The notes under the pieces were generated by a model that searched no databases, was not told the origin of the DNA, and was given only the letters and a program-made list of their open reading frames with translations. From CBFDBF01 sp050291465 (lineage in GTDB: Bacteria > Pseudomonadota > Gammaproteobacteria > Chromatiales > Chromatiaceae), in NCBI GenBank assembly GCA_050291465.1, contig JBNKJV010000006.1, positions 62,001 through 126,000 on the forward strand: a DNA stretch of 64,000 nucleotides. The letters are read 5' to 3'. Both the position numbers and the translations under genes were made by a program. Positions 42,296 to 50,508 of the stretch are shown piece after piece; position 1 is the stretch's first letter; each line of letters opens with the position of its first letter.

Positions 42296-45070
42296 CTATT
42301 TGCCGGAACGAAGTTTATCCAGCAACTCGCTTGCACTCTGCTTTTCCGGAAAATCCTTTCCATCTCTCAACAACGCTATTAGCGTCACCTGCGCCTTGTC
42401 ATTGTCTCCGTTTGCCACGTCGATCATGGCGCTATGATATCTCGTGGTAGGATCCTTCGGTGCTTTCAACATCACTTTATCCATAAGCCGCTGCGCCTTT
42501 TTTGCTTCACCGTTTTTCAGCAACACCACCGCCAAAGTATCCATCAGGGTTGCCGTGTCCGGCTTGATCTCATTTGCACGCTGCGCATATTCAAGGGCCT
42601 CCTTAGGCTTGGAATCACGTAGATACCAAGCGAGGTCATTAAGGGCAATGAGATTTTTCTCATCCCTCTCCAGAATATTTTTATACTGCTCAACCGCCGC
42701 ATCGACATTAGATTCCTGGGCATATATATTCGCCAGCGCCATCCGCGCCGGAATATCATCAGGATGACTATTAATCCAGGTCTCCTGTAACTCTATAGCA
42801 CCCTTTTTATCACCCATACCCCACCGTTGCCTGGCCAGATCCAACGTGCTGGAAGTACTGGGCGACTGCTGATAGATCCGCTCCAGCAGATCGAGGGTCT
42901 TCTCATGATTCTGCTCTCGGCGAGCCAATGCTACTTCCAACTGCAGCACTTCCAGCTGATCCGGATCAATTTCCTTTAGTACCTCAAGATGCCGCTTCGC
43001 ATCGTCTTCGCGTTGCTGATCCACCAGCGAATGCGCAAGTGCCAGATGAGCGGGAAAATGCCTGGGCGCCAGCTTTAGGGCTGTTTCCAGTTCGGACTCC
43101 ATCTTCTTTCGTTCGCCTAATCCGGCATACGCCCTTGCCAGCAGATAATGCGCCTGGGCTGAATCCGGCTGCGATTTAACAAGCTGCTCCAGCGTAGCTC
43201 TTGCCTGCGGGAATACTTTTTGTTCCAGTTGCGCCATACCGATGATATTCAGAACCGCGGGAGCTGCTTTCTGCGCATCCTCCAGTTCGTCGAACAATAT
43301 CGATACCTGCTCGGGCCTTCCCTGCAATAGATACTGTTCCGCCAGTATCAATCTCGGCTGAACGGCACCCGGGTAAACGGAAATCGCCTGTTGCAGGTGT
43401 TTCTCAGCGGCCTGTTCGTTTTTCTCGGATATACTGAGGGCCGCCAACCTTAACAAGGTGGGCAGATAGTCCTTATGATGGTTAAGTACCTCGTTGTAGT
43501 AGCGGCGTACGTCGTCATGCTTCCCCTCTCTCAACGCCATATCCGCCAACGCGTGATTGGCGGAGGGGTTTCCGGGCTCTAACGCTCTTGCCTGCGAAAA
43601 CGCCTCCCGCGCCTTCTCTTCCTTATTTGTCGCGAGATAAATCTGTCCTAACAGATTCAGGGGTTCCGCCGTCTTCGGCTGACGGTCGCGATACCTCTCC
43701 GCCGCCTTCAGCGCCTCTTCGTATTTCTGCTGTCCCAGATAATTAAGGACCAATAACATGTCCGCCTGCTGATACTGGGGATCCAGTTGAATAGCCGCCT
43801 CGATCCGTTCCATTGCAGGACCCTGATCGCCGGCCATTAACAAACCGGCACCCAGACGCATTTGGGCGTCGGCGGACTCCGGCTGTGTTTCAGCCATTTT
43901 TTCCAGCAGCCCTATGCCCTCCTCCGTCTTACCCTGCTTCAACAAGGCCGTCGTAAAAAGGTTCAGCAACAGTGCATCTTCTCTATCCCGTTCGATAACC
44001 GGGCGTAGCAACTCTTCCACTTCCGCGTATTCACCTTTCCGGAGCTTTATGGCGGCGAGGATTTTGTAAGCCGGAATGAATTCCGGATTCTGGGCCACGT
44101 AATTTGCGGCATAGGTTTCCGCCTGCTGCATATTACGCTGAAGATAGTTAGTAACACTCAGTAGATACAGCGCCAACGGATAGCGCTCTTTATCCATATA
44201 CGCAATTTCAAAAGCGGCCTGCGCCTCCTTCAGCTCTTTCCTATCGAGCGCTACCAATCCCAGTGCATAATTGACCCCTGGGTGTAACGGCGAGCGTTTC
44301 TTCAGGGGGTTGAGATCCGCCTGAGCTTTTTCATACTTTCTCAACCGGATCCGAAGCATGGCACGTTTCAGGTAGTCACCGAATTTATAATACTCCTTAT
44401 TCCTTACCGCCTTTGTATAGGCTTCCTCGGCGGATTCCAGCTTTTGTGCCTGTTGTTCAAGATCACCGAAAAAACTCCATGCCAAGGGGTAGTCGGGGTC
44501 GATCTCAAAAACGGATGCCAACTGCGCTCTGGCCTGCTCCAGTTCCCCGTTTACAGCCAATAGTCGGGCCTTTGCCACCTGCGCATAGGGGGATTTCGGA
44601 TTTTTCTCCAATGCCCGGCTGATCAGCGTAGAGGCACCCTCCACCTCCCGCAACGCCAGTTTCATCAGCCCCTGTGTGGTAAGAACGTCCGCCCGGTTGG
44701 AGTCGTCGAGTTTATCGAGGGGCAACGCAAGCAGGTCTTCGCCTTTTCCCTGGGTAAACAGCGCCCGACCGAGGATGGGCAATACCTTGTTGTCGTCGGC
44801 ACCCAACTCCCGGGCTCTGAGCAGCTCTTTTTCCGCGGCCGGCGCGCTGCCGAGTTTCAGGTAGATCTTGCCTAACAGAAACCTGGCCTCGGGGTTTTGG
44901 GGATTTCTCCCCAGCGCGTTTTTCAATTCGATAACTGCCGGCTTCAATTCACCTTTTGACAGATTTTCCTGCGCCTTTTCCACATGCTCCGCGTCACTCA
45001 TTTCTCCAGCACAGGCGGAAATAACCGAGACAAAACCCAAAAGAAGAACCCACCTGAAAATCATATTCAT
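42296..45070 (-). CDS. prsT: XrtA/PEP-CTERM system TPR-repeat lipoprotein PrsT, copy 2
   Basis: 924 residues, parallel to copy 1 from end to end: signal and lipobox MNMIFRWVLLLGFVSVISAC, then an opening SDAEHVEKAQENLSKGELKPA matching FTDEQYVEKAQDYMDQGDMK of copy 1, shared landmarks SPLHPGVN, NPSANHALA and NLIALN, and the same end region (EYAQRANEIKPD). The two copies are similar but clearly diverged, so the duplication is not recent. It begins a minus-strand unit after the terminator at 45163. Confidence 0.9.
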   Translation of the reverse strand: MNMIFRWVLLLGFVSVISACAGEMSDAEHVEKAQENLSKGELKPAVIELKNALGRNPQNPEARFLLGKIYLKLGSAPAAEKELLRARELGADDNKVLPILGRALFTQGKGEDLLALPLDKLDDSNRADVLTTQGLMKLALREVEGASTLISRALEKNPKSPYAQVAKARLLAVNGELEQARAQLASVFEIDPDYPLAWSFFGDLEQQAQKLESAEEAYTKAVRNKEYYKFGDYLKRAMLRIRLRKYEKAQADLNPLKKRSPLHPGVNYALGLVALDRKELKEAQAAFEIAYMDKERYPLALYLLSVTNYLQRNMQQAETYAANYVAQNPEFIPAYKILAAIKLRKGEYAEVEELLRPVIERDREDALLLNLFTTALLKQGKTEEGIGLLEKMAETQPESADAQMRLGAGLLMAGDQGPAMERIEAAIQLDPQYQQADMLLVLNYLGQQKYEEALKAAERYRDRQPKTAEPLNLLGQIYLATNKEEKAREAFSQARALEPGNPSANHALADMALREGKHDDVRRYYNEVLNHHKDYLPTLLRLAALSISEKNEQAAEKHLQQAISVYPGAVQPRLILAEQYLLQGRPEQVSILFDELEDAQKAAPAVLNIIGMAQLEQKVFPQARATLEQLVKSQPDSAQAHYLLARAYAGLGERKKMESELETALKLAPRHFPAHLALAHSLVDQQREDDAKRHLEVLKEIDPDQLEVLQLEVALARREQNHEKTLDLLERIYQQSPSTSSTLDLARQRWGMGDKKGAIELQETWINSHPDDIPARMALANIYAQESNVDAAVEQYKNILERDEKNLIALNDLAWYLRDSKPKEALEYAQRANEIKPDTATLMDTLAVVLLKNGEAKKAQRLMDKVMLKAPKDPTTRYHSAMIDVANGDNDKAQVTLIALLRDGKDFPEKQSASELLDKLRSGK

Positions 45071-45162
45071 ACTTGCATCCGTTTGCTGTCTTGATCGAAT
45101 TGGGCGGTATTTTCCCCTGAAGGGCCCAATATTACTATTTGCACGGGAATTTTGTTAGGCCG

Positions 45163-45193
45163 AAAAAAAACCCCATCGAAACCGATGGGGTTT
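45163..45193 (-). terminator. Rho-independent terminator of the PEP-CTERM gene
   Basis: Perfect 11-bp stem AAACCCCATCG (45168-45178) / CGATGGGGTTT (45183-45193), loop AAAC. On the minus strand it is followed by a run of eight T residues. It ends the PEP-CTERM transcript 73 bp after the stop codon and before the prsT copies. Confidence 0.92.
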
Positions 45194-45266
45194 GTCAATT
45201 TCCGGGCCCTCCTTCCTGGAAAGACCCTCGTTGCTTATCGCTCTAGGGTCGTGTTAGGAATAACCC

Positions 45267-46280
45267 TTATTTCTGAGCCTGACGGCGGGACTTACGGGAC
45301 CAGCCGGCGCCGAACAGACCGAGACCGACGAGTGCAAGGGTGCCGGGCTCAGGGATGTTCATCACCGCGGGGTCGTTGCTCCCGAAGTGCATGTACATTC
45401 CGTCCATCGCGCTACCGTCGGCATTCAGCATACCAAACGGGGTGCCGAAGGAGCCAAGCGCGAAGATCTCGGAATTGAAGAAGAAATCCACGTCCGTCCC
45501 CGGATTCGGCAGACCGAAATCGCTTGGATTGTTCGGACCGTCAATACCGGTCAGAATTGCGGAGAGAGATTCATTGGGGTCGTTCACAGAGGACGACACG
45601 ACAATGCCGGCCTCATCATAGACGAAGTTCAAGCCGCCGTAGCTCTCGCCGATGTCACCAGCCCCGGGCGGTACCAGCGGTGCCAGGGTGTAGTTGTAAC
45701 CGGCCAGATTACCGGTTTCAGCACTTGCGCCGTCACCCAGGGTAAAGGCTACAGCACCGTCGGTGGCGGTTGCCAGCGCGGTGGTCTGGAAGGTGTCGTC
45801 GTAGTTGTTGGCATTATCCACGAAGACCCGCATCATGGCGCCGGCAGCCAGATCAGCCGCGGAAAAGATGCCGTTCGGGTCGACGCTGGCAGAACCGAGG
45901 ACGATCAGGGCCGATGCATACGGATTCACCATACCGCCAAGGGCAGCGCAGGGCGCGCCGGGCAGGCAGGTGGCCTTAACCTCTTGCACGAAATAACCGC
46001 TGATCTCGGCAGGCGCACTGGTACCGTCCCAAACATCACCACCGGCCTGTCCGGTTATGGTCCAGGAATCCTTGATGTTCTGAACGTTATAGGTGCCCCA
46101 GAAGATATCGCCCACGGACACTTGTCCACCTCCCGGCGTACCGACGTCCCTATCCCAAAGCACTTCTGAGTTGTTATAGAAGATGCCTTCGTAGCCTGAA
46201 GCGCTGGGAAACGCAAAGGCCTGGCCGCCCGTCAGGAAGGCGGCTCCGAATACTGTTGCTGCGATAAGCTTTTTGTTCAT
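45267..46280 (-). CDS. PEP-CTERM sorting-domain protein (exosortase substrate)
   Basis: 337 residues. The signal peptide MNKKLIAATVFGAAFLTGGQ is cleaved near AFA. The body is Gly/Asn/Asp-rich with predicted beta structure and only two cysteines (TCLPGAPC). The C-terminus has the sorting signal IPEPGTLALVGLGLFGAGW followed by an Arg/Lys cluster (SRKSRRQAQK), which exosortase would cut. The ATG at 46280 follows GGAG by 9 nt; an upstream frame start lacks support. A sigma-54 promoter and its own terminator mark it as a single, probably strongly expressed gene. Function of the mature protein unknown. Confidence 0.92.
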   Translation of the reverse strand: MNKKLIAATVFGAAFLTGGQAFAFPSASGYEGIFYNNSEVLWDRDVGTPGGGQVSVGDIFWGTYNVQNIKDSWTITGQAGGDVWDGTSAPAEISGYFVQEVKATCLPGAPCAALGGMVNPYASALIVLGSASVDPNGIFSAADLAAGAMMRVFVDNANNYDDTFQTTALATATDGAVAFTLGDGASAETGNLAGYNYTLAPLVPPGAGDIGESYGGLNFVYDEAGIVVSSSVNDPNESLSAILTGIDGPNNPSDFGLPNPGTDVDFFFNSEIFALGSFGTPFGMLNADGSAMDGMYMHFGSNDPAVMNIPEPGTLALVGLGLFGAGWSRKSRRQAQK

Positions 46281-46336
46281 TTTCACTATCTCCGTAAAGT
46301 CCAAATCCAGCGCCTTGCTGAATCTAGCCCTTAGGA

Positions 46337-46352
46337 TGCAACTACCCTGCCA
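46337..46352 (-). promoter_or_regulatory. Sigma-54 promoter of the PEP-CTERM gene
   Basis: Minus strand reads TGGCAGGGTAGTTGCA, compared with the consensus TGGCAC-N5-TTGCA. The -12 half TTGCA is perfect and the -24 half has a single change. Spacing between GG and GC is correct. Transcription should start near 46325, leaving a leader of about 45 nt. Confidence 0.78.
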
Positions 46353-46366
46353 ACTTCACATATTGC

Positions 46367-46390
46367 ATCGTAACTTGTTGTTTCTACGAT
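46367..46390. promoter_or_regulatory. Inverted repeat ATCGTA-N12-TACGAT upstream of the PEP-CTERM promoter
   Basis: Perfect 6-bp arms (46367-46372 and 46385-46390) with a 12-nt spacer, 15 bp upstream of the -24 element. Could be a regulator site; six-base arms can arise by chance. The rest of this gap is an AT-rich leader with TGACAG at 46451-46456. Confidence 0.3.
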
Positions 46391-46508
46391 ATTATTTATC
46401 TATAAGCCGTTACCGAAACAGCGTTTGAAATCCCGGGTTGTAAAAAAAACTGACAGCAAAACCGGGGGGGCCGGGCGGAAATCGCGGGAACTGGGAACGA
46501 AGTGGAGA

Positions 46509-48458
46509 TCAATCCACGGCTTTGCGCAGGGAGCGCGCCCGGGGGGATCGCCCTGTTCCCACTCTACCCATGAATACCGCATTCATAACGTCTTCTTTTT
46601 CTAGTATTTTTCTTAGTCTGGCCGCCAATATCCCGGCCTCCTCCAGGGCCCGGGGATCCTGTGTAAAATTAACTGACACCGCGGCATAGCGGGAAAAGAT
46701 CAGGGGGGTCATTTCGGGCTGGAACTGCAGTCCCAGGCCGGCCGCGGTCAACCAGAACCTCTGCATAGCCCGTCCCCCTTCTAGATAATCATCTATATCT
46801 TTCAGAGGCTTATCGGAGATAATCAAGAAATGCGCGGCGCATTGCAGCGCCGGAATCAGGTCCAGCTGCACTCTTGGAACCACGGTTCCCGCAAAATAGC
46901 GGTTCAGCATCCGTACCCGTTCCCAGCTCCGCATGGCCCATTTCATCAGTTGCAGCGTCACCCTATCTATTCCCAGGGCCTGATCCGGGATCCGGTCCTC
47001 GCTGAACTGGGCATCCCACTGGATAATCCGCTTGTGTACCTCGTACGCCTCGGGGATGGTCAAACGGATATGGGCATTGCGATAAAGGAGCCTTGCCATC
47101 CGCCACTTGCGTTCCCAGCCCTCCACCCATACCACCCGGTAATCCGCTCCGACCGCTGATTCCAGGGCCGCTTTTTCCCTTTTCCCCAGGGGTTTGCTCG
47201 AGAACGGGCGGCGTTGGGTCACCCTGGCGCGGATAAAGGGCAGCAACGGGTCCGGTGGGATATCCGGTGCTTCGACCAATTTCACGTCAATGATCGGATT
47301 TTCTTCCGGGGCGTCCGCTCTACGCGTGAACTCCGCCCGGCGCCCTTCGGCGGAAGCGGCGATCGCCAGGGTCTCCAGCAACGCCCCTACCGCTATCTGG
47401 CTGGGCCTGCCGTCCAGGTCGTAGACACACCAGTTACGGGTATCGTGGGCGTGTATGACGATATGAGCGTCGCTGACCACCTCGAAACGCCAGGGTTGGG
47501 TGTTGTCACCGCTGGGGGCCCAACGGGCCAGATCGAGAATCCGAGCGACAGGGGTTGTTGCCTCCCCCTCCTCCGAAGCGCTCGCGGGGCGATTTATGCT
47601 GGCGGATAGCTTTTTCTTGGCGATCCTGACGGCTAAACGCTGAATAGGGTTATTGTTTCCACCCGGTCGCCAGGTAAACGACAGCTTGTCGCGGTAGGCG
47701 TCGAAATGCACCCCCCGCGGGGCCGCCGGTACTTTCCCGCGGTTGAGTAACAGCTTCAGGGCGTGGGTGGCCGCCACACCGGCGCAGAGTTCGCAGGCCA
47801 TGGGGGTAGAAGGGCCCTTATGGCTGTCCAGATCGACCCGGGTGTTGTCCACCAGATAGGGCGCCTGCAGCATGGCGGGTGACAGTCCGACCAGAAACCG
47901 GAGGAGCTGTTCCTGTTCAGACCGCCCCTCCATCCGGAAGTACTCTTCAAAGGTCATTCTGCCCGGCAGGAAGTTCAACAACGCCACCCCCATACCCAGG
48001 GGCGCCGCCGTTATGGCCGGAATACCCTTTTCAGCGCAGGCGGCGAATACCATGCGCCGCGCTTCCACGGCAAAGAAGTCCAGCCCGTCCACGTACAGAT
48101 CCACATCTTTCAGGAAACGTTCGCAATTTTCCGCTGTCACGCCTTCCGGAAATGTTCGCAGTTCCAGGTCCGGATTAATATCCAGTGCGAGTTCCGCGAG
48201 GACATCCACCTTGGAACGGTCGATATGGCTGATACTGGCCCCGGCCTGGCGATTGAAATTGGCGAGTTCGAAGATATCCAGATCGGCGATGTTGAACTTC
48301 CCGATTCCCAGTCTGGTCAGGGTAAGGAGATGACTTCCGCCCACTCCTCCCAAACCGGCGATGGCGATGCGCTTGCAGCGGAGTATTTGTTGTTCGGTCT
48401 CCGTAATCCACCCGATATTACGGGAAAAAGCTGACTCGTAATGAAACGCTTTGGCCAC
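46509..48458 (-). CDS. ThiF/E1-like adenylyltransferase fused to a nitroreductase-like domain
   Basis: A 649-residue two-domain protein. Residues about 15-280 are ThiF/MoeB/E1-like: ILRCKRIAIAGLGGVGGSHLLTLTRLGIG (ATP-binding GxGGxG), IADLDIFELANFNRQAGA with the Arg finger, DVDLYVDGLDFF, and CELCAG, a single CxxC. Residues about 305-610 look like a nitroreductase (ILDLARWAPSGDNTQPWRFEV is the FMN-binding start). A similar fusion is known in actinobacteria (Rv1355c-type). No ubiquitin-like or ThiS-like partner is next to it. It is a plausible peptide- or protein-modifying enzyme; substrate unknown. Confidence 0.82.
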   Translation of the reverse strand: MAKAFHYESAFSRNIGWITETEQQILRCKRIAIAGLGGVGGSHLLTLTRLGIGKFNIADLDIFELANFNRQAGASISHIDRSKVDVLAELALDINPDLELRTFPEGVTAENCERFLKDVDLYVDGLDFFAVEARRMVFAACAEKGIPAITAAPLGMGVALLNFLPGRMTFEEYFRMEGRSEQEQLLRFLVGLSPAMLQAPYLVDNTRVDLDSHKGPSTPMACELCAGVAATHALKLLLNRGKVPAAPRGVHFDAYRDKLSFTWRPGGNNNPIQRLAVRIAKKKLSASINRPASASEEGEATTPVARILDLARWAPSGDNTQPWRFEVVSDAHIVIHAHDTRNWCVYDLDGRPSQIAVGALLETLAIAASAEGRRAEFTRRADAPEENPIIDVKLVEAPDIPPDPLLPFIRARVTQRRPFSSKPLGKREKAALESAVGADYRVVWVEGWERKWRMARLLYRNAHIRLTIPEAYEVHKRIIQWDAQFSEDRIPDQALGIDRVTLQLMKWAMRSWERVRMLNRYFAGTVVPRVQLDLIPALQCAAHFLIISDKPLKDIDDYLEGGRAMQRFWLTAAGLGLQFQPEMTPLIFSRYAAVSVNFTQDPRALEEAGILAARLRKILEKEDVMNAVFMGRVGTGRSPRARSLRKAVD

Positions 48459-48696
48459 GATGGTTATTCCTCGAAACGACCTGTCCTCTGGGCGGTAAGT
48501 ATGGCAGATTCCGCAACCGACTTCCCGGACCCGAACACAGAATCAACCATCTTCCACCACCGGAGAGTTCCCGGTTTCGGGTCCTTAACGGGATGACGAA
48601 AGATTGAACTACCGCAAACTCTTGACCGCTCCATTTCCTCGGCCCGAGGGAAAGGTTTATTATGCTTTTTTTGCCCGGCAACACGTCTTCCAAAAC

Positions 48697-49503
48697 ATGA
48701 TAAAACAAGGTGAACAGCGTTTTATTGCGCGCTTTCGGCTTAGCGTCCTCTGCCTCCTCGCGGCATCGTTCCTATTCCCCGGAGCGCTGTTCTCCGCCGG
48801 TTTACCCGACACCATCGATAAAATTCGCGGCAGCGTCGTGGCCGTTGGAACCGTTATGCCTGTTCCCCACGCTTCCGCCAAACAGCCGGTGGCCAAATAC
48901 CTCGGAACCGGTTTTGTGGTGGGAAACGGGAGAATGGTGATCACCAATCATCATGTCATCCCGGAAAAGCTCGATATCGAAAAAAACGAGACCCTGGCCG
49001 TATTCGCCGGCCGTGGAAAATCAGCTCAGATCAGAAAGGCTAAAGTGCTGCGTTCGGACCCGGATCACGATCTGGCCCTGCTGGAAATCTCCGGGCCCTC
49101 GCTACCGGCCGTTGTTCTTTACCAGGGCCCGGAAATAAGGGAGGGATCCGAGGTGGCCTTTACCGGATTCCCCCTCGGTATGGCACTGGGACTCTATCCG
49201 GCCACCCACAAGGGGATCATCTCCGCCATTACCCCTATCGTGATGCCGGCGCACTCATCCAGACAGCTCACCGCGCAACAGATACAACGATTGAAGTCCC
49301 CTTTCAATGTGTATCAGTTGGACGCCATCGCCTATCCGGGAAACAGCGGCAGTCCCCTCTATGATATTGCAACCGGAAAAGTAATCGGCGTGGTCAACAG
49401 CGTGTTCGTGAAGAGTACGAAAGAGGCCGTATTGAAGGATCCTTCGGGGATCAGTTATGCGATACCAGTAGGGTATGTGCAAAAACTGCTGTACACCAAA
49501 TGA
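48697..49503 (+). CDS. Exported trypsin-like serine protease (S1C-like, no PDZ)
   Basis: 268 residues from ATG 48697. A signal peptide covers LSVLCLLAASFLFPGALFSAG. The catalytic triad is visible: His in VITNHHVIPEK, Asp in DPDHDLALLEI, and Ser in AYPGNSGSPLYD. Unlike HtrA/DegP there is no PDZ domain. It precedes a polysaccharide assembly cluster and may process envelope proteins. A longer TTG start at 48604 is possible but would precede the signal peptide. Confidence 0.85.
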   Translation: MIKQGEQRFIARFRLSVLCLLAASFLFPGALFSAGLPDTIDKIRGSVVAVGTVMPVPHASAKQPVAKYLGTGFVVGNGRMVITNHHVIPEKLDIEKNETLAVFAGRGKSAQIRKAKVLRSDPDHDLALLEISGPSLPAVVLYQGPEIREGSEVAFTGFPLGMALGLYPATHKGIISAITPIVMPAHSSRQLTAQQIQRLKSPFNVYQLDAIAYPGNSGSPLYDIATGKVIGVVNSVFVKSTKEAVLKDPSGISYAIPVGYVQKLLYTK

Positions 49504-49549
49504 TGAACATAAAATAAATAACCGCTAAAAAAATCTCCACCTGCCGACC

Positions 49550-50503
49550 ATGCGCACGCATAGAATTCCATTCTATTTTATCGCTTCGTATATCTGTTTG
49601 GTTATGGGTTGCCTGCTGATCGTGAAACTTCCGCAAGTGCCCTACAACGTTATTGAACTGTTTACCGGGCACAATATTTTTTTGTCGGCCCTGCTTTTCG
49701 CTGCCATTCTGATCGGTACTTTCGGCATTCCCGTCTATCTGGGGTATGAATCGATCCGGAACAGAACGCTGTTTCTGGCAAGTTATCCGCTATGGATCCT
49801 GCTGCATGCTTTTGTCATCTGGATATTGCTGAACTATACGGTTCCTACTGAAAGTATCCATGACATTGTCGGCTCCCCAATCCTGGAATGGTCTGTTCCT
49901 GTAGAGACGCCCCTGAGATTTATCGCTCTCTTTTGCATCCCTTCCATGATACTGGTCGGGATCACGGTATTTTCCCTGGAGCTATCGGTTTTCAGATACC
50001 GCAACCCTCGCGGTATTCAGACCTGGATCAGTTGGTTTTTCGTTCTGTTGCCCGTTACGTACTATTTTGTGGTGATCAGGGCGGCCACCGATAACCTTGT
50101 TGAGCTGATGGCGGACCAGGGGGGATTTTTCGCGTTTCTTTCCCTTATCGGATGGATCTTCATCAGCTTTGTACCGGGATCCTATCTCGGGGGTGTTCTG
50201 GCCGGCGTGTTCGGGGGTTGGAAACGAGTGACGATTTTCGTGGTTGCCGGTGTTGCGCTTGGATTTCTCCTGTTGTATTTCGGACTGGAACAACAGGTTC
50301 ATAAGTACGACCAGGATTTTTCCGCCCTTCAATTTCTCCTCAGCGCGAACCGCAAGTCCCTGGTGTCCGGTACGTCGCTGGTAGCCAGATACGTGATTAT
50401 GGAGGCAGCACTCATTATCGTGGTCTGCATCACCCAGTACCCCTTCTGGAAACTCATTGCCAACCGCCTGAACGATAATCCATACCGGCCCTTGGGCGTA
50501 TAA
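49550..50503 (+). CDS. Multi-pass membrane protein of unknown function
   Basis: Not recognised. 317 residues with about eight hydrophobic segments (FYFIASYICLVMGCLLIVKL, IFLSALLFAAILIGTFGIPVYLG, PLWILLHAFVIWILLNY, RFIALFCIPSMILVGITVFSL, WISWFFVLLPVTYYFVVI, FFAFLSLIGWIFISFVPGSYL, VTIFVVAGVALGFLLLYFG, VIMEAALIIVVCITQYPFW). It starts 47 bp after the protease and ends 5 bp before the VanZ gene, so it belongs to the same unit. A role in the exopolysaccharide pathway is assumed from context. Confidence 0.7.
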   Translation: MRTHRIPFYFIASYICLVMGCLLIVKLPQVPYNVIELFTGHNIFLSALLFAAILIGTFGIPVYLGYESIRNRTLFLASYPLWILLHAFVIWILLNYTVPTESIHDIVGSPILEWSVPVETPLRFIALFCIPSMILVGITVFSLELSVFRYRNPRGIQTWISWFFVLLPVTYYFVVIRAATDNLVELMADQGGFFAFLSLIGWIFISFVPGSYLGGVLAGVFGGWKRVTIFVVAGVALGFLLLYFGLEQQVHKYDQDFSALQFLLSANRKSLVSGTSLVARYVIMEAALIIVVCITQYPFWKLIANRLNDNPYRPLGV

Positions 50504-50508
50504 TCCGG

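Noticed and set aside
45387..46169. Plus-strand open frame of 260 codons opposite the PEP-CTERM gene
   Set aside because: Antisense shadow; the PEP-CTERM gene on the other strand has a signal peptide, sorting signal, promoter and terminator.
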